Positions 9,422 to 17,228 of a DNA stretch of 64,000 nucleotides are shown here, piece after piece. The notes beneath the pieces were generated by a model. It was given only the letters and a program-made list of their open reading frames with translations, did no database searches and had not been told where the DNA came from. The translations under genes and the position numbers were made by a program. The DNA comes from Hyalangium ruber (GTDB lineage: Bacteria > Myxococcota > Myxococcia > Myxococcales > Myxococcaceae), in NCBI RefSeq assembly GCF_034259325.1, contig NZ_JAXIVS010000006.1, positions 496,001 through 560,000 of the forward strand, read 5' to 3'. How positions within the stretch are numbered: position 1 is the stretch's first letter; each line of letters starts with the position of its first letter.

Positions 9422-10822
9422 TCACGGCTCCTTGGAGGTGGGTTGTCGCAAGGGAGCGCTCACAGGCAAGTAACACTTGCCTTGCCAATCGTAGGCGTCG
9501 GCTTCGCACGGTGCTTCCATGGTTCCTACCTGTATCCAGCATCCCCCGTTGATCTCCACCTCTCTCCGGCGCACGCACGGGGCGCGCTTCTGACCTTTCA
9601 GCGGGCGGTCGGGCATATCGAGGCTCACTGCGCGCACGGGAAGACGGTCTGCGATGAAGGGCGCGGCAGATGCCAGGGTCGTGTCTCCCAATCCCACAGG
9701 CTCCCCGGCGCGTCCTTTGGCTGGCTGCTCCCCACAGGTCAATTGTGGCGGATCTTCCATGAGATGAGCTGACAACACGGTGACCAGCGTCACTGCGGCC
9801 AGTGCGGCAGAGGGGACAAGCCACCTCGACAGCAGTACCAGGACGCGCCTGAACCAACTCGGAGGCCCCGGCCGGGTTGCACGCTCGGTGGTCCGTGTGG
9901 ACGAGTTTGGGACGATGGGTAGATCCAGTTCCGGTTCCACGCTCGCCGCTGCTTTCTTGAGGGACTGCGCCAACTCTCCAGCGGTTCCGCGCGCGGAGCG
10001 CTCCTCGGAAAGCATCTGAAGGATGAGGCTGTCCAGAACAGGCACCACGGAGGCCATGTCTCGTGGAGCCACGAGGCGCGGGGGACGAGGCCGCTCCGGA
10101 TCATCAGAGCACTCGGGATCCGTGCCGGCGGGAGGGTAGGTGCCTGTCACGAGGCGGTAGGCCATCACCCCCAGCGCATAGAGATCATCCTCCGGAGGGT
10201 AGTGGTAGTGCGCCTCGAGGTGGCGCCGGAACTGGTAGCGGAAGCGGATGAGCTGGTGGCTGCGGTAGGGCTCGGTGCCAGGAGGAATGGCGGAGTCCGT
10301 GAGAGGACGCGCCCCTGCGTACCAGCAGGCTCCAAAGTCCACGAGGAAGACCTGCCCATTCTCTCCCACCAGCACGTTGTCGCCCTTCACATCCCGATGC
10401 ACGCCGTGCAGGTGGGTGGCCTCCAGCGCCCGAGCCACCTGCGCCAGGACCAGGAGCACCTGTCGGGAGGTGAAGCTGCGCTGGTCGGCCCACTCGTAGA
10501 GCGGAACGCCCTCCACCCACTGCATGACGACGTAGGGATAGCTCTGTCCCAGAACGTCCTTCCACAGGCCGTGCCCATGGAACTGGGGCACTGCGGGGTG
10601 ATGGATGCGTGAGAGCAGCATCGCCTCCCGCTCGAAGCGCTCATCCTCCGGGTTCCGGGCGAGCTTGAGCGCGTAGGTGCCAGCCTCGGGCTGCTCGGCG
10701 CGTACGACGCGGTACACCACGCCGTAGCTACCGCTCCGGAAGCGCTTGATAACGCGCCACTGGTCGATGAGCGCACCGCTTTCGAAATTGGGATCCGAAG
10801 CAAGGGACAAGGACGGAGACAT
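9422..10822 (-). CDS. Transmembrane Ser/Thr protein kinase with four-Cys ectodomain
   Basis: 466 aa; AGGAG lies about 11 nt before the ATG. The kinase domain spans residues about 20-290 and is complete: glycine loop G-S-Y-G, K53, an alpha-C Glu near 66, H-R-D at 142-144 with N149, and D-F-G at 162-164. After a linker, one hydrophobic segment at about 326-352 should cross the membrane. The remaining 110 residues would lie outside the cytoplasm and end in a domain with C416, C428, C439 and C450 and the signature I-N-G-G-C-W. The domain is duplicated in the next gene. Hanks-type receptor kinases are abundant in myxobacteria. The ectodomain is inferred to be the sensor; its ligand cannot be guessed. 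Confidence 0.92.
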   Translation of the reverse strand: MSPSLSLASDPNFESGALIDQWRVIKRFRSGSYGVVYRVVRAEQPEAGTYALKLARNPEDERFEREAMLLSRIHHPAVPQFHGHGLWKDVLGQSYPYVVMQWVEGVPLYEWADQRSFTSRQVLLVLAQVARALEATHLHGVHRDVKGDNVLVGENGQVFLVDFGACWYAGARPLTDSAIPPGTEPYRSHQLIRFRYQFRRHLEAHYHYPPEDDLYALGVMAYRLVTGTYPPAGTDPECSDDPERPRPPRLVAPRDMASVVPVLDSLILQMLSEERSARGTAGELAQSLKKAAASVEPELDLPIVPNSSTRTTERATRPGPPSWFRRVLVLLSRWLVPSAALAAVTLVTVLSAHLMEDPPQLTCGEQPAKGRAGEPVGLGDTTLASAAPFIADRLPVRAVSLDMPDRPLKGQKRAPCVRRREVEINGGCWIQVGTMEAPCEADAYDWQGKCYLPVSAPLRQPTSKEP

Positions 10823-11072
10823 GCGTGAGGGACTCTCCTGAGGGAGATACCCTACCTGAAAGGTCGGCCCGCATGCACCTGCCCTGATGCGTCACATGGA
10901 GGGCCCCGCGAATAACCGCCAGCGGATGCCCTCGCCGGTGCTGTCCGGAGCCCAAAAATGTCAGACCCGTTGGGTACTTTCTTCGCATGGCCGCCAGAGA
11001 AGGGGCCTCGAATCTCACGCCGCTCGCAGGCCTGATCCGCCGCGGGCACTACCCTCACATTGGAGAACCGTC

Positions 11073-12071
11073 ATGGCTTCGCGCACTCGTTCCACCGAGC
11101 AGACCAAGGCTTCGTTCGATGAGCTGGCCCGCAAGGCTCGTAACAAGCCCGTGGTCTCGGCCAAGGAGCAGGAGGCACGTCACTCTCACGCCAAGAACGT
11201 CCTGGCGGATGTCGCCAGCCTCACCGCCGAGGCGGCCGTCAAGAAGGTGACCGAGGCGGGACTGACGATCAACAAGACGCTGGGCGGCATCAACGAGCAG
11301 GTGATGGGGCTGGTCGAGGAGCTCAAGAAGCTCGATGAGGCCATCAAGCTCAAGAACGAGGAGCTGACGGGGCTTCACGGCAAGGACATCGCCGCCAGCG
11401 CCATCGATGTGCTGGTGGCCGAGTACGACAAGAAGAAGGCGGAGCTCCAGCTCGAGATGGAGCGGCTGCAGAAGGAGATCGCCGAGACGCGCGCGAAGTT
11501 CGACGCGGATCTCGCGGCGGAGCGGCAGGCCGGCGAGGTGGCCCGTACGCGCGCCGAGGAGGAGTACAGCTACAACATCCAGCTGCAGCGCAAGAAGGAC
11601 CAGGATGCCTTCCAGGAGCAGCTGCGCCTGCAGTCCGCCACCGAGCGCGACCGCAAGGAGAAGCTCGAGAAGGAGTGGGCCACGCGCGAGGAGAGCCTGA
11701 AGCTGCGCGAGAAGGAGCTGGAGGATCTGCGCAAGCAGGTGGCGGACTTCCCGGCGGTGCTGAAGAAGGACACGGACGCGGCGGCGGCCATCGCCGGCAA
11801 CCGCGTGAAGTCCGAGTGGGAGATGAAGTTCACCCTCGCCCAGAAGGACGCGGAGACGGCGCAGCGTGTGGCGAGCATGGAGATCGCCTCGCTCAAGGAG
11901 GCGAACGCGAAGCAGGCGCATGCGCTCCAGCTGCTCCAGACCGAGCTGGCCGAGGCCAAGCGTCAGGTCCAGGCCATCGCCGAGAAGGCGCTGGAGTCCG
12001 CCTCGGGCGCCCGTGCGCTCGCCGAGGTCCAGGGCGTCATCGCCAGCCGCGACTACAACAAGAACAAGTAG
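11073..12071 (+). CDS. Long coiled-coil cytoplasmic protein of unknown function
   Basis: 332 aa from the ATG at 11073, preceded by GGAGAA; the frame is open further upstream but lacks a ribosome site there. No signal peptide or membrane segment is visible. After about 60 residues the protein is almost wholly Lys/Glu/Ala/Arg/Gln-rich heptad-like helix (residues about 70-320), with one break containing G-I-N-E-Q. No enzymatic motif is seen. It stands alone, divergent from the kinase across a 250-nt gap and followed by the lipoprotein gene. I do not recognise a named family. A structural or scaffolding role is a guess from composition only. Confidence 0.8.
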   Translation: MASRTRSTEQTKASFDELARKARNKPVVSAKEQEARHSHAKNVLADVASLTAEAAVKKVTEAGLTINKTLGGINEQVMGLVEELKKLDEAIKLKNEELTGLHGKDIAASAIDVLVAEYDKKKAELQLEMERLQKEIAETRAKFDADLAAERQAGEVARTRAEEEYSYNIQLQRKKDQDAFQEQLRLQSATERDRKEKLEKEWATREESLKLREKELEDLRKQVADFPAVLKKDTDAAAAIAGNRVKSEWEMKFTLAQKDAETAQRVASMEIASLKEANAKQAHALQLLQTELAEAKRQVQAIAEKALESASGARALAEVQGVIASRDYNKNK

Positions 12072-12165
12072 TCATGGTCGGCCCCCCGCGAGACCTCTTC
12101 AAACTTCGGAGAGGCTCGCGGAGTGATGCTGGCGGGTGGAAACATGCTCGTGTTGAAGTGAAGGG

Positions 12166-12621
12166 GTGAATTCCTGGTTGAGGGTGGTACTGGCGTGCGC
12201 GAGCTTCTGGCTGGGGGGCTGTTCCACCAGCCACCAGCAACTGCGTCAGTCCGGGGGCCCAGGACCTGGGCCAGGGTGCGCGAGCACGTTGGATTGCGCG
12301 TGCAAGAACGGCTCAAAAGTGGCGTGCGAGCAGGTGGGGACCGCGCCCAAACGACGGCCTTCGGGGCCTGGGCCTGTCTTGCCACCAGGGACGGGAAAGG
12401 ACCCTGTTACTCCCGAACCAGATGCTCAGGAAGATGACACCAAGGAGCGGTGCGCGAAGTACTACGCGAAGTGCATTGCCCAGGGGGGTGGCAGCCTCCC
12501 TGGGCATGCCTTGGGCTACAGCCGCTGCGCTTCCTGCATGGCGTACTGCACCGCTAACGGCTTCTGGCCCCAGGCGATCTACACGTGGAACGGAGAGCGG
12601 TTGCCATGCCCCGGAACCTGA
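12166..12621 (+). CDS. Cys-rich lipoprotein, candidate secreted effector
   Basis: 151 aa as read from GTG 12166. A TTG at 12178 is at least as likely, because AAGGGG at 12161-12166 touches the GTG but sits 11 nt before the TTG. The N-terminus is a lipoprotein signal ending in L-G-G-C, with Ser after the Cys, which in Gram-negatives usually allows outer-membrane sorting. A Gly/Pro linker and a small four-Cys patch follow, then a Pro-rich stretch. The last 60 residues form a compact six-Cys module (C-x-x-C, G-F-W-P and P-C-P-G near the end). The stop overlaps the next gene by 16 nt. This layout of lipoprotein leader, linker, compact C-terminal domain and coupled cytosolic partner resembles SitA-type lipoprotein toxins of Myxococcus, but no toxin family is recognised. 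Confidence 0.7.
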   Translation: MNSWLRVVLACASFWLGGCSTSHQQLRQSGGPGPGPGCASTLDCACKNGSKVACEQVGTAPKRRPSGPGPVLPPGTGKDPVTPEPDAQEDDTKERCAKYYAKCIAQGGGSLPGHALGYSRCASCMAYCTANGFWPQAIYTWNGERLPCPGT

Positions 12622-13124
12622 AGCAGGAGCAGGAGCAGAGGTTCATGCACTGGGCCCAGGCGCGTGACCGCCTTGCACTCTCGCTCCAAGGGGCATCCAT
12701 CCCTGAGAAGGTCCGGGCCTATCGGAAGCTCGAGAAGCAGATCCTCCAGGAGACGCGCACTGCATTCGAGAAGCAGGAGATGCAGCGGCGGCTGACCGAG
12801 GATCTGCTGATGGCGACCAGTGCTGGGCCCTGGAGAGGGTTCTCGCCGTACCTGAGGCGGATGGAACAGCTCGGCTACTCCTCGATGGACTGTCGCCTCT
12901 TGGTCTGTGCCTGGGCGGCCCAAGCCTCCCGAGGTTCTCCCACCGGAGCGCGCAAGACCGCCGCGCTTATCGCCGCCTTCGAGAGGCGCGTGGGCTCTCG
13001 GAAGTTGCATCCCGAACTGCGGAAGCAACTCGATGAGGTGCTGATGCGGGCTCGCAGGCTTGCAGGTCTTGCTCTCGCGAACGTCTCGGAGGGGAGAGCG
13101 CGCGGTCGTCGCTCCCCCAAGTAG
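12606..13124 (+). CDS. Helical cytosolic protein coupled to the lipoprotein gene (candidate immunity partner)
   Basis: 172 aa from ATG 12606, chosen because GGAGAG lies 8 nt upstream (12592-12597); a GTG at 12585 is an alternative. The gene starts inside the 3' end of the lipoprotein gene, so the two are translationally coupled. There is no signal peptide or membrane span. The protein is almost entirely charged and helical, with Trp/Phe patches (W-A-Q-A-R-D, G-P-W-R-G-F-S-P-Y) and a basic tail. I do not recognise a named domain. Gene order and coupling fit an antitoxin or immunity role for the upstream product; this is inference. A chaperone or regulator is also possible. Confidence 0.75.
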   Translation: MPRNLKQEQEQRFMHWAQARDRLALSLQGASIPEKVRAYRKLEKQILQETRTAFEKQEMQRRLTEDLLMATSAGPWRGFSPYLRRMEQLGYSSMDCRLLVCAWAAQASRGSPTGARKTAALIAAFERRVGSRKLHPELRKQLDEVLMRARRLAGLALANVSEGRARGRRSPK

Positions 13125-13127
13125 TCG

Positions 13128-13406
13128 CTACCGCTCGCGCAGGCCGATGGCCTTCCCCAGGCCACCGTGCTGCTCCAGGAACGCGCGGAACTCGTGCTCG
13201 GGAATGCGCATGCGCCTGAGCACCTCGCGGAGGATTTCCTCGACGCTGCCATCCTTGCGGCGCTTGAGCTCCAGCGCCGTCTTGAGCAGCACCACGCCGT
13301 AGAGGGGGTCGGGTTCCACGCTGGGTGCGGGCTGCGCCTTGGGCTGCGCGGCCTGCTTGCGCTCCTCCAACCGCACCACCGTCTTCACCCGCTGCCTTCC
13401 GCTCAT
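13128..13406 (-). CDS. Small conserved-looking hypothetical protein
   Basis: 92 aa, ATG with GGTGAG just upstream. The N-terminus is basic and Gln/Ala/Pro-rich. The C-terminal 60 residues look like a compact helical domain with alternating charge (L-Y-G-V-V-L-L-K-T-A-L-E-L-K-R-R, then E-E-I-L-R-E-V-L-R-R-M-R-I-P). No signal peptide, cysteine or enzymatic motif is present. It converges on the preceding gene with 3 nt between stops and is divergent from the deoxynucleoside kinase. Codon use and third-position GC match its neighbours, which supports a real gene. Function unknown. Confidence 0.65.
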   Translation of the reverse strand: MSGRQRVKTVVRLEERKQAAQPKAQPAPSVEPDPLYGVVLLKTALELKRRKDGSVEEILREVLRRMRIPEHEFRAFLEQHGGLGKAIGLRER

Positions 13407-13600
13407 CTCACCCTACGCCCGCTGTGTTGGAACGGCGCGCGGACCGTATGGAAACGTCCCCCGAAACGTCAAGCGGCGGCGCGGGGCTCGGTCGACTGGC
13501 CCGATGAAAAATTGCCCCATTGGCCTGCCCGCGATCTGTGGTATCGCGCCGTGCGCGCCGGAGGTACTTCCCGGCGCGGTCTTCGCGAGGCCTTCGGCGC

Positions 13601-14248
13601 ATGGACTACCGCTACATCGTGGTCGAGGGGCCCATTGGCGTGGGCAAGACGAGCCTCTCCAATCTCCTGGCCGAGCGCTTCCGCGCGCGCCGGGTGCTGG
13701 AGGTGGTGGAGGAGAACCCGTTCCTCTCCAGCTTCTACACGGATCGCCAGAAGTACGCGTTCCAGACGCAGATCTTCTTCCTGCTCTCACGCTTCCGTCA
13801 GCAGCAGGAGCTCTTCCAGCAGGACCTGTTCAGCGCCGTCACCGTCAGCGACTACCTGTTCGCCAAGGACCGCATCTTCGCGTGTCTCACCCTGGACTCG
13901 CACGAGCTGTCACTCTACGACCGGGTGTTCGAGGCGCTGGGGCCCCGGGTGACCAAGCCGGACGTCGTCATCTACCTGCAGGCCCGGTTGGACGTGTTGC
14001 TGCACCGCATCAAGAAGCGGGCGCGCGAGTTCGAGCGCAAGTTCGACGCCGGCTACCTGGAAGAGCTGGTGCATGCCTACAACGACTTCTTCTCCCACTA
14101 CACGGAGACGCCGTTGTTGGTGGTGAACACCTCGGACATCGACTTCGTGAACAACGAGGCGGACCGGGAGGGGCTGATCGCGGCCATCATGAAGGCCCGG
14201 CAGGGGGGCGTACACCACTACGATCCACAGCCCTCCCGGCGAGCGTGA
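13601..14248 (+). CDS. Deoxynucleoside kinase (dNK/dGK-dCK family)
   Basis: 215 aa from ATG 13601; an upstream in-frame ATG at 13520 would add a basic, unconserved leader. The Walker A loop G-P-I-G-V-G-K-T-S is at residues 10-18 (K16), in the family context Y-I-V-V-E-G. The N-terminal E-E-N-P-F-L, the central D-R (Y-D-R-V-F) and the Arg-rich lid R-I-K-K-R-A-R-E-F-E are present. These phosphorylate deoxynucleosides at the 5' position in the salvage pathway. A dUTPase gene occurs 23 kb away but is not linked. Substrate preference (dA/dG versus dC/dT) cannot be read by eye. panB follows after 154 nt. Confidence 0.92.
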   Translation: MDYRYIVVEGPIGVGKTSLSNLLAERFRARRVLEVVEENPFLSSFYTDRQKYAFQTQIFFLLSRFRQQQELFQQDLFSAVTVSDYLFAKDRIFACLTLDSHELSLYDRVFEALGPRVTKPDVVIYLQARLDVLLHRIKKRAREFERKFDAGYLEELVHAYNDFFSHYTETPLLVVNTSDIDFVNNEADREGLIAAIMKARQGGVHHYDPQPSRRA

Positions 14249-14402
14249 ACCGAGGGGTTACCTGGCTGGTCGCTTCACAGGGTTCCCCACGGAGCCCCGG
14301 AGGGCGTTAGAGTGTCGGTAAGCCCCCGTCGATCCCCTGGGACGGCGAGGGGTGTGTGCCTGGAACACCGTGAACCCTCTCCACCGAACAAGGAGGTGAA
14401 CC

Positions 14403-15311
14403 GTGAAGGACAAGGTCACCATCCACACGCTGAAGCGCCTGAAGCAGAGTGGCCAGAAGATCTGTATGGTCACCGCCTACGATGCCACCTTCGCCCGCCT
14501 TCTCGATGAAGCCGGGGCGGACGTGCTGCTCGTCGGCGACTCGCTGGGCATGGTTGTCCAGGGGCATGACTCCACGCTCCCGGTGACGATGGACCAGATG
14601 ATCTACCACTGTACCGCCGTCACCCGCGGGGCCCGCCGGGCCCATGTCGTGGGGGACATGCCCTTCATGAGCTACCAGACCTCGGTGGAGGCCGCGGTGC
14701 GCAATGCCGGGCGGCTCGTGGCCGAGGGCGGCGTGGGCAGCGTGAAGCTGGAGGGTGGCGCCGAGTTCGCCGAGACGGTGGCGGCCATCACCCGCGCCAG
14801 CATCCCCGTCATGGGGCACCTGGGGCTCACCCCTCAGTCGGTGCACAAGATGGGCGGCTACGTGGTGCAGGGCAAGGACGAGAACGCCGCCCGGAAGATC
14901 CTCCACGACGCCCAGGCGCTGGAGCGCGCGGGCTGCTACGCCCTGGTGCTGGAGGGCGTGCCGGCGGAGCTGGGCTGGCAAATCACCCAGCGCCTGAGCA
15001 TCCCCACCATCGGCATCGGCGCGGGAGTGGCCTGCGACGGGCAGGTGCTCGTCTGCTACGACCTGCTGGGGATGAACCCGAACTTCAAGCCCAAGTTCGT
15101 CAAGCGCTACGCGGACCTGCACGGCTCCATCACCGGCGCGGCGGGGGCCTTCTTCGCCGAGGTGCGCGCTGGCACCTTCCCGGACGAGGACCACTCGTTC
15201 CACTCGAAGACGCTGCGGCTGGTGGCCTCCAACGCCCACCCGGCGACCGAGGGCGCCGAGGGCGCCGAGGGGACCGAGAAGGTGGGCCCCGTCTACGGAG
15301 TCCCGGTCTGA
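14403..15311 (+). CDS. panB: 3-methyl-2-oxobutanoate hydroxymethyltransferase PanB
   Basis: 302 aa. GTG start with a near-perfect Shine-Dalgarno AAGGAGGT at 14390-14397. The signature [10 protein letters not shown] and the Mg-binding acidic residues of the TIM barrel are visible, as is G-I-G-A-G-x-x-C-D-G-Q near residue 205. The enzyme forms ketopantoate from alpha-ketoisovalerate and methylene-THF, the first committed step of pantothenate synthesis. The C-terminus carries a short E-G-A repeat tail beyond the usual end. panC follows 5 nt later, giving a panBC unit. Confidence 0.97.
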   Translation: MKDKVTIHTLKRLKQSGQKICMVTAYDATFARLLDEAGADVLLVGDSLGMVVQGHDSTLPVTMDQMIYHCTAVTRGARRAHVVGDMPFMSYQTSVEAAVRNAGRLVAEGGVGSVKLEGGAEFAETVAAITRASIPVMGHLGLTPQSVHKMGGYVVQGKDENAARKILHDAQALERAGCYALVLEGVPAELGWQITQRLSIPTIGIGAGVACDGQVLVCYDLLGMNPNFKPKFVKRYADLHGSITGAAGAFFAEVRAGTFPDEDHSFHSKTLRLVASNAHPATEGAEGAEGTEKVGPVYGVPV

Positions 15312-15316
15312 GTCCC

Positions 15317-16171
15317 ATGGCTCTCCAGGTCCTGCGTACGGTGGATGAGGTGAAGGCGTGGGTGGCGTCCGTGCGCCGTGAGGGGCGCCGGCTCGCGCTG
15401 GTGCCCACCATGGGCTACCTGCACGAGGGCCACCTGTCGCTCATGCGCGAAGGGCGCAAGCGGGCCGACGTGGTGGCCGCCTCCATCTTCGTCAACCCGA
15501 CCCAGTTCGGTCCCAAGGAGGACCTGGGGCGCTACCCGCGTGACTTTCAGGGCGACCTGGCCAAGTGCGCCAGCGCGGGCGTGGAGGTCGTCTTCGCGCC
15601 CGAGCCGTCCGTCATGTACCCGCCGGGCTATCAGACGTACGTGGAGGTAACGGAGGTGAGCCAGGGGCTGTGCGGCGCTCGGCGGCCCGGGCACTTCCGG
15701 GGCGTGGCCACCATCGTCACGCAGCTCCTGTGCCTGTTCCGGCCGGACGTGTCCCTGTTCGGAGAGAAGGACTACCAGCAGCTCCAGGTGATCAAGGCCC
15801 TGAACCGGGACCTGCACCTGGGCGGTGAAGTGCTGGGCATGCCCACGGTGCGCGAGGCGGACGGGCTGGCGATGAGCTCGCGCAATGCCTACCTCACTGC
15901 GGAGGAGCGGCAGCGGGCCCTGGCCATCTCACGGGGGCTCCAGGCGGCGCAGGCGCTGCACCGGGCCGGTACCTCGGACGGGGTGGCGCTCACCGAGGCG
16001 GTGCGCCGGGAACTTCGAGCGGCGGAGCTGCGGGAAGACTACGTGGAGCTGGTGGACGCCGAGCGCTTGACGTCTCTGTCCGCGGTCCAGCCGGGCCAGC
16101 CAGCGCGCCTGCTCGTGGCCGCCTTCTGCGGTGCTACACGGCTGATCGACAACCAGCCCATCGGAGGTTAG
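15317..16171 (+). CDS. panC: Pantothenate synthetase PanC
   Basis: 284 aa, normal length. The nucleotidyl-transferase HxGH motif is present as H-E-G-H in P-T-M-G-Y-L-H-E-G-H, and the KMSKS-equivalent is D-G-L-A-M-S-S-R-N. It condenses pantoate with beta-alanine using ATP. It lies 5 nt after panB, and smpB starts 11 nt after its stop. One transcript may therefore cover pantothenate synthesis and the trans-translation factor. No panD (aspartate decarboxylase) is present here. Confidence 0.97.
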   Translation: MALQVLRTVDEVKAWVASVRREGRRLALVPTMGYLHEGHLSLMREGRKRADVVAASIFVNPTQFGPKEDLGRYPRDFQGDLAKCASAGVEVVFAPEPSVMYPPGYQTYVEVTEVSQGLCGARRPGHFRGVATIVTQLLCLFRPDVSLFGEKDYQQLQVIKALNRDLHLGGEVLGMPTVREADGLAMSSRNAYLTAEERQRALAISRGLQAAQALHRAGTSDGVALTEAVRRELRAAELREDYVELVDAERLTSLSAVQPGQPARLLVAAFCGATRLIDNQPIGG

Positions 16172-16182
16172 AGGACGCGCAT

Positions 16183-16668
16183 ATGGCTGGGGGCAAGGCG
16201 AAGGGGGTGGGGAGCGAGCCGGGGGTGCGAGTCATCGCCGAGAACCGGAAGGCTCGCGCCGCCTACACGGTGGACGAGAAGCTCGAGGCAGGGCTGCAGC
16301 TCCAGGGCAGCGAGGTGAAGGCCCTGCGCGAAGGCACGGCCAACCTGTCGGACGCCTACGCGCTCCCCAAAGGCAGCGAGCTGTATCTGCTGAATGCCCA
16401 CATTGGCTCCTACAAGCCGGCCAATGTGTTCACCCATGAGCCCACGCGGGGGCGCAAGCTGCTGCTCCATCGCGCGGAAATCGACCGCTGGGCAGCGAAG
16501 GTGCGAGAGCGCGGTTATTCCATCATCCCGCTTGTGCTGTACTTCAAGAATGGGCGGGCCAAGGTGGAGCTGGGGCTCTGCCGCGGCAAATCGCACGAAG
16601 ACCGGCGACAGGACATCAAGGAACGGGAGACGAAGCGGGAGATGGACCGGGAAGTGCGCCGTCGCTGA
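16183..16668 (+). CDS. smpB: SsrA-binding protein SmpB
   Basis: 161 aa, ATG start with AGAGGA upstream. The oligonucleotide-binding core is clear: N-R-K-A-R, L-x-G-S-E-V-K-A-L-R-E-G, and the Leu-rich strand with L-L-L-H-R. The basic tail (K-R-E-M-D-R-E-V) places the C-terminal helix in the ribosomal mRNA channel. SmpB delivers tmRNA to stalled ribosomes so that the nascent chain gains the ssrA degradation tag. The next gene encodes an SspB-like ClpXP adaptor for the same tag. tmRNA itself (ssrA) was not seen in the window. Confidence 0.97.
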   Translation: MAGGKAKGVGSEPGVRVIAENRKARAAYTVDEKLEAGLQLQGSEVKALREGTANLSDAYALPKGSELYLLNAHIGSYKPANVFTHEPTRGRKLLLHRAEIDRWAAKVRERGYSIIPLVLYFKNGRAKVELGLCRGKSHEDRRQDIKERETKREMDREVRRR

Positions 16669-16698
16669 AGACGGCCTCCAGTCCCGCCTTGGATACGG

Positions 16699-17220
16699 AT
16701 GGACAAGAAGGGTCCCGACAAGAAGGAGCGGCTGCTGGCCGCTCTCGAGCAGGGCATGGTGATGATTCACTTGGACGCGCGCCGCCCGGGGGTGCTCGTC
16801 CCGTCGGAACTGCGCAACGAGTCCCACCTGCGCCTCAACCTCTCCTATCGCTTTGATCCGCCGGATCTCTCGGTCACCGAGTGGGGCGTTCGCTCCACGC
16901 TGAGCTTCGGTGGCAAGCGCTTCACCGTGGCGGTGCCCTGGTCGGCGCTGTTCGCCATCGCCAGCCACGTGACGAAGGAGCTGTTCTGGATGTACCCGGA
17001 CGACATGCCGGCGGAACTGCTCCAGCAGACGATGGTGACGACCAAGGTGTCCACGCAGGAGGTGGTGCCCACGCCCGCGCCGGCTCCCGCGTCGGCGGAG
17101 GCGCGTCCCAGGGCGGTGCTCCGGGAGGTGCCCAGCGGTGAGGGCAAGGAGCCCGAGCCCGAGGGACCTCGGGACGAGCCGCCCACGCCACGCAAGGGCC
17201 ACCTGCGCCTGGTGAAGTGA
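16699..17220 (+). CDS. sspB: SspB-like ClpXP adaptor (stringent starvation protein B family)
   Basis: 173 aa, ATG start 30 nt after smpB. Residues about 10-115 follow the SspB substrate-binding fold: V-M-I-H-L-D-A-R-R-P-G-V-x-V-P, N-L-S-Y-R-F and the core F-x-V-x-V-P-W-S-A-L-F-A-I. A long Pro/Glu-rich linker leads to a short basic C-terminal peptide (H-L-R-L-V-K), as expected for the ClpX-binding tail. SspB tethers ssrA-tagged proteins to ClpX. Adjacency to smpB places both halves of the tag-and-degrade pathway in one locus. The stop lies 8 nt from the convergent kinase stop. Confidence 0.88.
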   Translation: MDKKGPDKKERLLAALEQGMVMIHLDARRPGVLVPSELRNESHLRLNLSYRFDPPDLSVTEWGVRSTLSFGGKRFTVAVPWSALFAIASHVTKELFWMYPDDMPAELLQQTMVTTKVSTQEVVPTPAPAPASAEARPRAVLREVPSGEGKEPEPEGPRDEPPTPRKGHLRLVK

Positions 17221-17228
17221 GGCGCGCG

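Noticed and set aside
13512-13545. Promoter-like TTGCCC and GGTATC before the deoxynucleoside kinase
   Set aside because: Spacing does not fit sigma-70 (about 21 nt).
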